Part shown: in pieces, positions 47,740 to 58,100 of the stretch
Layout: each line of letters begins with the position of its first letter
Numbering within the stretch: position 1 is the first letter of the stretch
Origin: Ciona intestinalis
Lineage: Eukaryota > Chordata > Ascidiacea > Phlebobranchia > Cionidae
Assembly (NCBI RefSeq): GCF_000224145.3
Contig: NC_020166.2
Location: forward strand, 925,111-989,110
Direction of reading: 5' to 3'
Length of the DNA stretch: 64,000 nucleotides
Notes under the pieces: model-generated
Told to the model about the DNA's origin: nothing
Database searches by the model: none
What the model saw: the letters and a program-made list of their open reading frames with translations, nothing else
Position numbers and translations under genes: made by a program

Positions 47740-47938
47740 GTACAGTAGGGTGGGGGAAGATGGGACACCTTTTAGCTCTATTTCCTCGTCCCATTTAATA
47801 GTAAACAAAGAACATTCAAAGAACTATAAAACGTATCCTCACGATTCCTATAGACCATTGGTAATTGTTTAAAACGCGATCAGGATATTTAGATAATATG
47901 TGCTAAAGGTGTCCCGTCTTCCACCCTACTGTATTATG
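47740..47938 (+). mobile_element. MITE-1 copy, full
   Basis: CAGTAGGGTGGGGGAAGATG to GGTGTCCCGTCTTCCACCC. Confidence 0.9.
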
Positions 47939-48825
47939 CAATTTGGTGAACTTTTTTCTGTGTTACATTTTCGTAGCACCAAACCTTACTATGTTGAATG
48001 TAATAAGTATATCCCGTTAAGGTGGTACAAAACATGCTATCAGAACTTTACTAAAATGATTTGATAGCGGTATAATAGACTTTAAAATACGCTAATACAG
48101 CACTATTTTGGACCAATAATTGTAAGCTAAAAATAAAAGTAGTAAATGACTGAATTTACTTTCAATTTTGGCAAACAATTACCATATATTTGATCTATGG
48201 TGTGCAATAACGACTTTCGTTTTGCCATTAATTCCCGTTAGCTCACATTTTAAATTTAATATATAAGACCTATATTTCGTGTTCGAAGAGATAAAAACCG
48301 ATATTAAGTCTTAAAACACAGATCTTATAAATGCTATTTATTGTTAAAATTGCTCAATTATTTTTAAAGGTTTAACGCGAGAGTCTGATTTCGAGATTAA
48401 AATACATTGGGTGCAAAGGCATGCCTATCGTCGCTTCTATAATTTGAAAAATGAGACTTTCGGAATTCAACCGCAGTCTTACGTCACAGCAGGTCACGTA
48501 AACAAGTCGCATAGTTTAAATATCTGGAACCTTTGTTACGATGAACCCGGTCATAATGGATCATGTTGAGGTCACAATGCTAAATACTGACGTCATATTG
48601 AATTTATAATCGTCAGACGTCTAGAACTTTGATGTAATAAGTGTTGATTCGAGTTTTTTGTCAATTTTTTTAATTTTTTTTTCACTACTGTAAAATAGGT
48701 TGTTACAAACCAAGCTTCCGTCCTAAGTCCTAAATATTTACTGATAATGAGTAGAATATTCATAACACAATGAGCGGATATAGTGTATTAAATGAATAAC
48801 CACTAATATCCACATTAATGTATGA

Positions 48826-49005
48826 TAAGGTGGGGCAAGATGGGACATGTATTTATACTCTTTTATCGTCCTATTTTTTAGTAAACAAAGAATATTCACA
48901 GAAATGAAGAAAAACGAATCCTGGCGACTCTAAAAAAGTTATCAGAAAATTTGGGATTAGGTGCTAACCGTATCCCATCTTACCCCACCCTACTATATAT
49001 TATTT
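48826..49005 (+). mobile_element. MITE-1 copy, GGGGTAAG subfamily
   Basis: GATAAGGTGGGGCAAGATGG to CCCATCTTACCCCACCCTAC. Confidence 0.85.
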
Positions 49006-49224
49006 GATGCTGTATCACATCATAGGGCACGCGTCCCAGCACACAGGGTCGGCAATCTCACAGTCAATGCAATCCTCTGATTTGTACCCGCTTACTGGGG
49101 CTTGGCCTGTTAAGATATAACGTGTTTTATTATTTCTGTCTCTCTGGGTTTCGAACCTAGAATCTAAAGGGTTTAGGCGTAGAGTAAGTTTCAGTCTATT
49201 TTTGAATATAGCCTGAGACCAAGG

Positions 49225-49318
49225 GACCGTTGTTAATTGTTAAAACACGATTAGGATATTTGGATACTATCTGCTACTAAAGGTATCCCGTCTTACCCCA
49301 TCCTACTATATATAATCT
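49225..49318 (+). mobile_element. MITE-1 right half
   Basis: GACCGTTGTTAATTGTTAAA to CCCGTCTTACCCCATCCTAC. Confidence 0.75.
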
Positions 49319-49887
49319 GTCAAATCTGTATACATGAAGGTATAACAAAACTTGCATGGAGGCAAACACATTGTTATATGGGTCTTTAAAACGCGGCCAC
49401 GCTGTAATTCATAAGGGTCAGCTATGACCACTCAATACATAACGTAATGCGAAGGTAGAAACTAGGAATGTTGGGCAATAAAGTAGGTGATCTATCTTAA
49501 TGCGTCTTATATTCTCAATACGCTCTTACCACATGTTGATGTATGGGATTCATTACAGTATCGAGAAATGGTTATATTACAAATTCCTTTGAAACATAAA
49601 ACCTTTAATTACTTGCCGGTCAATGGCGCCTTTGATACTGATACCATAGTAATATAAACCCATATTATGGCAGCCGATTAACCTTATGCATTCTTCGCAT
49701 ATATTTTATCTATAGCGTGTAATAATCTGTGGTATTGCCGTTAATTTTAAATGTTTTGTGATTTTAATTAATATAGACCATGTTATTGTATTCGAAGAGA
49801 TGAATTTGTTATGTTTTATGTTCTGTAGAGATTGTAGTCACTGTAGTGTTATATAAGCGTACCGGTATACGGCCCTGTGATTTAACA

Positions 49888-50072
49888 TACGATGGGTTAA
49901 GATGGAACATGATTTCATTTAATTTTATTGTTTCATTTGATAGTTAGCAAGGAATATTTGCGAAATAATAAAACTGTATTCTCATGACTCTACAACAGCG
50001 TTGTTAATTGTTAAAATATGAAATGCGTGTTATTGCATGCTAATGGTATCCATCTTACCCCACAGTAATACA
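49888..50072 (+). mobile_element. MITE-1 copy, diverged
   Basis: CGATGGGTTAAGATGGAAC to CCATCTTACCCCACAGTAAT. Confidence 0.75.
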
Positions 50073-50619
50073 TGTAGTGGCTAGCATTAAAATAGTTGCA
50101 CGTCCGTCTACACGTATAGTGTAACTTAATCACGGATACGGAATTTCATCTCAGAAGCGTTCAATGACCGACGGCGCAAAAATGCCGCGAAAAAAAGGTT
50201 AAAACTATGCGAGTTCGATAATGTCATGGTCCATATATAGAACTTAGCTATTATAGCCAAAGGCGCATTAGCAGGCCACGCATGGCTGCTTGCAAGTTTG
50301 AAATACGATCCGATTTGGTAAAAAATGCTCAAAGCTTCGCGAAAATTCGAGAAGAAGTTTTTGCTCCACAGCGCTCTCTACCGGACACTTAAAATTCATA
50401 CATTTTAGTGGACATTCGGTTGTCTGTGCTTATGTTGGTTCATATCTTTCCCACACTGCTTTTTTATAGATCAGATTCAATACAAAGGAATAACACACAA
50501 ACGTTGGTATTAATTTAAAACAGGTATAAATAAAATACGAATCGTAAGTTTGGTAGTAATAATAAAACAACACAGTATTGACTGTCATTAATTGACTTTA
50601 TAACCTATAGCCTAGTAAT

Positions 50620-50749
50620 GAATGAATGTAACTTACTTTATCCTCGCGTGGCCGGAAAACGACAGTCGTTATAACACGGGTTTAACACCTCGTGCCAGCT
50701 TACGAGTTACCATGTATGTTACTTTGTGGGTAATTATTTTTTTTGTTTT
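50620..50749 (-). repeat. SINE-like tail, reverse, running into the gap
   Basis: GAATGAATGTAACTTACTTT, CCTCGCGTGGCCGGAAAACG, ACACCTCGTGCCAGCTTACG. The close match to consensus suggests a young copy. Confidence 0.75.
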
Positions 50750-50799
50750 NNNNNNNNNNNNNNNNNNNNNNNNNNNNNNNNNNNNNNNNNNNNNNNNNN
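50750..50799. other. Assembly gap (50 N)
   Basis: Fifty consecutive N, a round size that suggests a placeholder. The left flank is a reverse SINE tail ending in a T-rich run, the usual cause of such gaps. Confidence 0.98.
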
Positions 50800-50876
50800 A
50801 ATCTGAGAAAACATAGCATACAACGTCGTAGGAGCTCAACCAATGCACTATATATTTGAATAAAACCCATATGTGC

Positions 50877-51543
50877 TTAATCGTATACCTGCAACCCCTT
50901 GTAGGTCCTCACCTAATGTAAAATATAACATAACTTATATACACACGTTCTTATAACGCATACCATCATACTTATACCTGTAATTAAACGCCTTCTTACT
51001 TTCTTGCAGATTGTGTTGAATATTTGAGGGTGAACGACCTTTCTATCACAAACAAACTTAATCGCCTTGTAACTCGCTTCTCTCAACATTTTCCTTGCTT
51101 CGGGTAAGAATCTTGTTTTCTGTTATGAGTGAGTTTGTTACATCGGCATAGGATTCGAACCTATGATGCTCCGGTTCAGTAAAACTGTTTAAAAACTTTT
51201 GACAAATTAGCGGTCTCACTTTTAAAGGTGAGTATATAAATATGCCTGCATAGCGGACATTTATATAACATTGCATAAAGATTAATAAAAAATAAAAAAA
51301 ATCAAAAAATAAAGATCACATAAAATTTTATAGATGGTAACTCTTAAGCGGAAACGAGATGTATAAAACAAAACATCCGTATTATAACGACTGTCGTTGG
51401 CTCGTCGCGCGGTGATAAATAGTTTTCATTTATTCACGTTTATATACAAATAGCCAGAATACCTTGTTGTGCTTCTTGCCAAAGTCACTTGCATTGACAG
51501 CAGCTATAACCGCCAACAAAACCAAATATATCTTCATATTCAT
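50877..51543 (-). CDS. Small secreted, strongly basic peptide precursor (unrecognised)
   Basis: Not recognised. Three predicted minus-strand exons, 51543-51463, 51119-51000, 50912-50877, join in phase 0 to 78 residues. Exon 1 is a clear signal peptide, MNMKIYLVLLAVIAAVNA, with likely cleavage before SDFGKK. The mature part has about 16 Lys/Arg against 5 Asp/Glu, and just two Cys, in KFVCDRKVV and FNTICKK, 15 residues apart, so one disulphide is possible. Exon 2 contains RKMLREASYKAIKF, which could form an amphipathic helix. Donors are G|GTATTC and AAA|GTAAGA; acceptors AACAG and CATTAG. The last exon is the least certain: it ends at a TAA but also has a GT that could splice on towards the assembly gap at 50750-50799. 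Such features suit an antimicrobial or signalling peptide, but that is inference only. Intron 1 holds a tRNA-like T-arm fragment and a SINE tail. Confidence 0.6.
51140..51175 (-). repeat. tRNA-like T-arm fragment
   Basis: On the minus strand ATAGGTTCGAATCCTAT forms a perfect five-pair T-stem with the TTCGAAT loop. No matching acceptor or D-arm lies ~70 bases upstream, so this is a tRNA-derived fragment, not a tRNA gene. Confidence 0.5.
51335..51430 (+). repeat. SINE-like tail
   Basis: GATGGTAACTCTTAAGCGG, GAGATGTATAAAACAAAACA, CGACTGTCGTTGGCTCGTC. Peptide gene intron 1. Confidence 0.65.
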
Positions 51544-51949
51544 AATGGATACTTGTGGTTTATACCTACAGGCAACAAATGAAGGAATGATAACGAGGGC
51601 ATTTGCTATTTAACTAAAAGTTCCCACAAACAGCTCCTTTCTTTGCCCACCTGCACCGTTAGATTGACAGGTTAAAAATTTAAATTAACTTTTAAAGCAA
51701 ACATATAACGGCGAAGAAATAATGGGAAAATCACGTTCGTTAATTAAGACGGCGAACTTTGTGCAGAATATTAAAGTGTGTCTTGTGGGCGTATAGTTTG
51801 TAATACAAACATTATATAATTCTCGTTTAAACGGACGTTGAGGTGTGTGGGCAAATGTTATATATAATTGTATTTGAATAACGTATATTCATAACTATTC
51901 GGTCCGAGGGTCATTAATGTGTTTTTAACAAACTTCGCGCTTTGTGTGA

Positions 51950-52240
51950 GTAAATGAATGACTGAATGAATAAATAAGTAAATGTACCAACTTATTTACA
52001 CTTGCGTGGCGGGGCAACTATATAGTCGCGTGAAGGAAAAACGAAAGTCGTTATAAAAAAGTTGTTCTGTTTCACACACCTCGTCTCCGCTTACGAGTTA
52101 ACACATAAATGTGACTTCGGGAAAGAATGAATGCAACTTGCGTTATAACTTGGTGGCCAACCATGCAGTCCTATAACACGATGTTTCGTTTCATACACCT
52201 CTTGGCCGCTTACGAGTCACCGAGTAAAAATGTGTGTAAT
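51950..52240 (-). repeat. Two SINE-like tails in tandem, reverse
   Basis: GTTGTTCTGTTTCACACACC at ~52060 and GATGTTTCGTTTCATACACC at ~52180, each followed by GCTTACGAGT. Confidence 0.7.
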
Positions 52241-52814
52241 TAGTATATAGATTATAATTTGCATGCGTAGTTTACATTGCAAGCTTTATGAACAATGACC
52301 TAACGAATGTTATATCTGACGTATATATTAGGGAACGTATGTTTAATATCCAAACTATAAGAATACGTATTGAAAACATAAATTACATCCGACAGTAAGT
52401 CTCCACGTCTTTGCTATAGACGAACAGTAGCGATCCTGGTTGTCGTTGTTCACATAGAACGTCGATGAGCTACATTACTTGTACCTTACATGGTGTAATT
52501 AAATGTGCTCATACCTTCGGTATAAATAATTCAAAGCTACACACTCTATGCATAACTGCAGTACGTACGACCGCCATGCAGATTGGAGTTAATAATTACC
52601 TTGTTAGAAGGTAAAGGTCCAATACCTACTTCGGCGATTTATTTTAGGAATTCGACCACTTGTACGCCAGCAGGTGCATATTATGTACATTCGTATATAG
52701 ATACTGATGTATCCAGGACATATAACACTACTTGATAGAATATGTGTGTTTTGTATATAGTTCGAGGTGATAATTATTGATATTTTTTTGCGTGGAGGTA
52801 TTTATACATCGTAG

Positions 52815-52943
52815 GGTGGCTGTACACAGTATCCGGAATTTGTCCGTTTTGTCCGGATTTCGCTGCCGCATGCCGAACCCAGTAATGGGTTTGCATACGG
52901 CTTTGCACGCGAATTCGCATGCCGGATACTGTGTACAGCCACC
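52815..52943. mobile_element. 129-bp foldback element with perfect 22-bp inverted ends
   Basis: Starts GGTGGCTGTACACAGTATCC and ends with the exact reverse complement of its first 22 bases. Inner arms also pair partly (CCGCATGCCGAACCC against GGGTTTGCATACGG), so nearly the whole unit can fold. GTA flanks both sides and may be the target duplication. A minus-strand open frame across it is not a gene. Confidence 0.8.
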
Positions 52944-53149
52944 GTAAAGCGTATATATGCTGCGTTAGTCGTGTAAATGTAGTTTAGGTTTGTCAATTAG
53001 CAGTTGGTTTATTCACAAAAAAGGAAAGTTTTTTACAATACATTGTTTATAAAAATTGTTTAAGATTGCGTTTAGCAAATAATGAGTTGCATGTAATATA
53101 AATCAGTACATAAAGAAGCGATACTTGATTAGTGGAACTGAATATTTAT

Positions 53150-53500
53150 GTCAAGACTTTGTAGTAAACAAAGAATATTTATAGAGTTATAAAGCAGTAG
53201 CCTCACGATCATAAAAGAGCGTTGCTGGTAATTGTTAAAAACACGATCAGGAAATATTGGATTTGTGTGCTAACGGTATTCCATCTTATCCGACAGTTTT
53301 ACTTATATAGGGTTGAAAAAGATAAGACACCTTTTCATTCTATTTTCTCGTCCCATTTGGTAGTAAGCAAAGAACATTCAAAGAATTATAAAACCGTATC
53401 CTCATGACTCCTATAGACCGTGGTTAATTGTTTGAACATGATCAGGATATTTGGATATTATGAGCTAAAGGTGTCCCATCTTACCCCACACACTATACAT
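53150..53500 (+). mobile_element. Two MITE-1 copies back to back
   Basis: A left-truncated copy (53150-53303, ends CCATCTTATCCGACAG) followed by a full one (53306-53497, ATATAGGGTTGAAAAAG to CCCATCTTACCCCACACAC). Confidence 0.8.
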
Positions 53501-54251
53501 CAGACCGTTAGTTTTTATTATGTCTTCGAATACTATAGCGTGGATTAAATTATTAAGACTGGAATTAGTAACAAAGTTAAATATAAGACGCGCATCGTAT
53601 AATACACAGTGTATACAGCAGTATCACCGTTGCTTTCCTGTAAAGTTAAACTTTATTTAACTCCTTGTTTTATTTGATTAATCCAAGTTTGGTTTCTGGT
53701 CAAGGGCTTGTTCAAGTAAGAAGTTATTTGTTTACGTGGGAAGTCAATATTTATGCAACGAGTCCAATGCATAAGGCAAGCAGACGTTATCAGGTTAGAG
53801 GCGAGAGAACACTTTGTTTGGTTACCTGGGAGCTTCGGGTCGATCCAAGTAATTAATTGCGGTTTTGTTTGTAGAGTTGATTGCATTACATCTGGCTCGG
53901 TTTGGTAGGAGTGTCAGACTACTTAGCGCAACGAAACCTGGCGAAACTTTACGTCTATAGTGTTTAGGAGTACAATACTGAAGGGTATTAGAAAATAATG
54001 TCCCATATTTCGTAATACTGTTTGTAACAATTGATAACACTCGTTTAAACCATGGGGATACGGTTTTAATTATGTAAATATTATTTGTTTACTTCCAAAT
54101 GGGAAGATAAAACAGAGTGAAACCTAGACCATCTTTCTCTGAGTATTGTAGGGATACGAAAATATATTAATAGACGCGTTGTTTATTATAATGTTTAACA
54201 GAGTAGTACGATGAAATATAATACAAAACAAAAGAATACAATTTATATATT

Positions 54252-54434
54252 TACTGTGGATAAGATGGGACACCTTTTGCACATAATACCCCACAGTTAC
54301 TGATCGTGTTTTATACGAATAACAATGCTATATGTCGGTTTGATTCGCGAAGATGTGGTTAATTCTGTAAATAGTCTTGTTTACTATCAAATGAGGCGAG
54401 GAAAAATGTCTTATCTTACTCTAACCTACTATAT
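54252..54434 (-). mobile_element. MITE-1 copy, reverse, diverged
   Basis: TTACTGTGGATAAGATGGG to GTCTTATCTTACTCTAACC, with GATCGTGTTTTATACG inside. Confidence 0.75.
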
Positions 54435-54590
54435 ACCATTGTAATGTTGGTCCTTATGTCCTGTTATTGTTACAAAGTTGCCAATTTTGCATCGGATGTG
54501 GTAAAATTGCTCGCCTGCATTTACAATGGAGCCCGCTGTGAACGTGGGCGCCTCCACACGACGAGAGAGGTTCATCTGATCGACCGCTCC

Positions 54591-54734
54591 ATGTCTGCTG
54601 AAGATCAAACGCCGTTCATTGCGGGAGAGCGGTTAGCAAGAGTGAGAGAAGCGAGGGCGCAAGAGAAAAAGGCAAACGGGGACGTTATCAGTAGCAGCCG
54701 TGGTAGCAGCGGCACTTTTAAAACGTGGGAGTGA
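54591..54734 (+). CDS. Candidate 47-codon ORF upstream of the Eph gene
   Basis: Unrecognised. Within a patch that is richer in G and C than its surroundings (about 54530-54830), an ATG opens a frame reading MSAEDQTPFIAGERLARVRE followed by charged and Ser/Gly-rich residues and ending FKTWE. The frame is open upstream as far as 54444, so it might instead be the end of an exon. It lies 430 bp before the Eph start codon and could equally be 5' leader of that gene or an upstream ORF. The residue mix looks coding (Arg/Glu/Lys helix, then low complexity) but there is no splice or homology support. Confidence 0.25.
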   Translation: MSAEDQTPFIAGERLARVREARAQEKKANGDVISSSRGSSGTFKTWE

Positions 54735-55163
54735 TTGGTAGAAAGACGAACGTGCATTTTGTTGTTCTGACTTCTAGAGCTAACGACGCAGAAGTCGCTT
54801 GGCAATCGAAGAGGTGTATTTGACAGAGCAGGCTTTTAACGTGATTTTCAGTGGTATATATTGAACGGTTAAAGCAGGTTTTGTTTAGAAAGAAATGTTA
54901 GACCGCACGTACCTCGTCAGTGACATATCGTTTTTGAATAGGGTCCAATTTTTCATTGATTTTAGTGATTTATTTAAATATATATACAGAGAAAGTCAAC
55001 TTTATCATAGCACTGCTTCATAGAACAATAAGACATCGCTTCGAATCTGTATTACTCGAGCACGCTTATAATAAAAGGCGTCAAATATATTGGTTTGCCT
55101 GATAGAGAGAAGTGTGTCAAGCGACAAACAGACCGGAGATTGGAGATCTGTATATTTGTTACG

Positions 55164-58100
55164 ATGGATTATCTGGCTGTCCTTATTCCTCTCATTATCG
55201 GATTAACGAATCTTCAATCCATCTCGTCAGAGGAAGGTACAATAACGTTCTAGTTAATGACCCCTATCTTTACTGGAGCGCTTAGAAAACGAATTCTAAC
55301 CTCACTCCACACCATTAATTAAAACATCGCGTTTTCCACAGTAACAATACTGGACACAACACAAGCCACATCGGATCTTGGTTGGACCGCGTCCGGAACC
55401 GGGGTATGTTACGTCATCAGTATGTGATGTCATTTTCTATGACGTCACTTGTATTTGACGTTAGTAGTATGTGACATATATAATATGTAGATGGTTCCTT
55501 TTCGGGGCCTAGGATTTATGTCAGAATTTGCCAATTACCCCCAAAAGTGAATATGTGACGTCACTTTTATCTGACGTCAATATTTTATTATATAACACAT
55601 GTTTACATCATCGTCGCGAAGTCCCGTCGCTAAATTAATGCTGACAAGTTTACGGTTGCGCCATAAAATAATTTGTTCGTTGTTATTATTGCGTCATAAA
55701 CTTGCTTGTTAACATTGTGCGTAAGATGATAAAACGCGATTTGAACTGCGTACCTAAACGTGTGTCTGGACTGTAGATGCAGCCTATCCGTGTATAATAT
55801 AAATATATATACATATATAGTAGGGTGGGGGAAGATGGGACACATTTTCATTCTATTTTTCGTCCCATTTGGAAGTAAACAAAGAACACTCAAAGAATTT
55901 TAAAACCGTATCCTCATGACTCCCATAGATCGTTGTTAATTGTTCAAAACACGATCAGAGTATTTAAATATTTTGTGCTAAAAGTGTCCCTTCTTCTCCC
56001 ACAGTACTATATACTATTTATATGTGTGAAGTCAAATACGAAGTGGGCACGCAAGGGAACTTTATTTTTACGGCATATTTGGCCTATTAAGCCAACGTAT
56101 TATAGTATACCGAATGTCAAACGTTTTTGGTGCAAAAATCTATGTGAAATCACGTCATGTCGTCACCAAAACGTCGTTATACGGAACGTGGCATATTAAT
56201 AAATGAATGTATAGCTTATTGCTTTATCCTCGCGTGGTTGAAAAACCACGGTCGTTATAACACGGGTGTTCTGATTCATACACCTCACGCCAGCTTATGA
56301 GTTACCACGTATGCATCTTTATGGGTGATTATTTCATTAATACACGCTGGAAAGAAGTAATAGCGATATTAAACAGCCATGAAGGAATCGACCGGATCTG
56401 TTTTTGGAATTCGCACGACTTTGGTATCCGCCTTGAACAGCAATAGCTACATAATAAATAATGCATTAGAATCAGTCTGACATCGCATGTGAAGCTCACC
56501 GCTTTTAGCCGTTTAATTCAATACTTAAGTCTAATGTTTAAAGTGTGTTAGTTGCATCTTTACAAGTGGAACAAAGAAAAGCACTATTTGCTTTGATAGG
56601 TTAATAACAAGCGGAGATTATCTGACGTGTGCCAGTAATGGGCGGCCTCGTAATGCATTTACATGAAACATACATCATATATTTTTATTCTTTATGGGTG
56701 TCTTTTGTAAATGTCAACTTAAATTTAGGGCAGAGTTGTCCCACTACCCCAAACCCGCGACGTATTATTTGCATTCTGTACCTTAGAATTAAACGTTAAT
56801 TCGTTGGCTCAAAAGTTTCGTAATTACATTATTTTGCATATTCTTCATTGGTGCACTAGATAGTTAGAGCCTTACAATATCTTATAACCTCTACACTAAT
56901 GTGCGGTAATGTTTAACACTTGTTCGTTAATTAGTGGACCGAACTGACGAACCACGACGAGACGGACGCTGATCTCAGAACCTTCCAAGTTTGTCACATT
57001 CGATCCCCCCACCAAAACAACTGGCTGAAAACGAACTTCATAAACGTCACCACAACGCAACGAGTTTACGTTGAAATTAAATTCACGATAAGGTAAGACG
57101 GGTGTTGGGGTATAATGAGACAACTTGAGCTTAAATCCCAAGTCCCTTGGCGAGCCTCGCCGCAAGATTCACCAATATATAGTGCGGGGTAAGATGAGAC
57201 ACGTTTTCAATCTCTTTTATCATCCCGTTTGGTAGTAAACAAAGAATATTTACATAGGTATATAACCGTACCACGGCGAAAAGAATTGGTAATTGTAAGA
57301 ACGCGATTAGGAAATATGGGATATTATGTGTTAAAGGGGTTTATTTTACCACACAGTAATATAGCTTAATATGTTTACAGATCATGCGACGGCATACGTG
57401 GTGTTGTTTCATGCAAGGAAACGTTTAACTTGTATTACTTGGAGTCAAACCACAAGAACGACCGACGGTCTCTGCGTTTGAACGAGGATACATACACAAA
57501 GGTGCGAATGTTTAATCTCATGTAACGTAAATTTTTATCTTTTTGATGACCGGGTAAAATTTAATGCACATTTTCAGCAATAAATTGCCAAGAAATGAAA
57601 AATACCCCCCAAATATATTCACCCACGAAGTTACATTTATACGTGGTAACTTGAAAGCGGCCACGAGATGTATAAAACAGAACACCCGTGTTATAAAACG
57701 ACTGTCGTTGCCCCTCTATGTAAGAATAAAAACAAGTTACATTCATTCACCCACGTAATAACTCGTAAGCGAGCACGAGGTGTATGTAACAGAACACCCA
57801 AGTTATAACGAGTGTCGTTTTCCGCCATGCAAGGATAAACAAGCAACATCCATTCATTCAACGTTTAATCACATTTTTACATCATGTCCAGGTTGATACG
57901 ATTGCAGCCGATGAACGGTTTAAGCCTGACACACGAGTAGAGGCGAATACTGAAACCCGGATGATATCACCGATCAGAAGCAGAGGATTATACATCGCTT
58001 TCCAGGTGATTTCGAATAAACTATTGATTGGAAGCTTTATATTATCTTATACCGGGAGAGTTCAATTTAATCCCTATATAGGTAGAGTGCATTTAGAAGT

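Larger units (their letters stand above)
45085..50749. other. 5.7 kb gene-poor stretch after AMOT
   Basis: Apart from the AMOT 3' end (AATAAA 45744) I see no gene. It contains MITE copies at 45091, 47347, 47741, 48826, 49225 and 49888, a hairpin at 47204-47243, and ends in a SINE tail that runs into the assembly gap. Cis-regulatory sequence for AMOT is possible but not visible. Confidence 0.5.
51544..55163. other. Spacer between the basic-peptide gene and the Eph gene
   Basis: Two SINE tails (51950-52240), a 129-bp foldback element (52815-52943), MITE copies at 53150-53497 and 54252-54433, and a GC-richer patch with a candidate ORF at 54591. TTAAATAG near 51614 (minus strand) is a weak TATA candidate for the peptide gene. 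Confidence 0.45.

Noticed and set aside
51125-51200. tRNA gene on the minus strand
   Set aside because: Only the T-arm is convincing; no acceptor-stem partner or D-arm at the proper distance.
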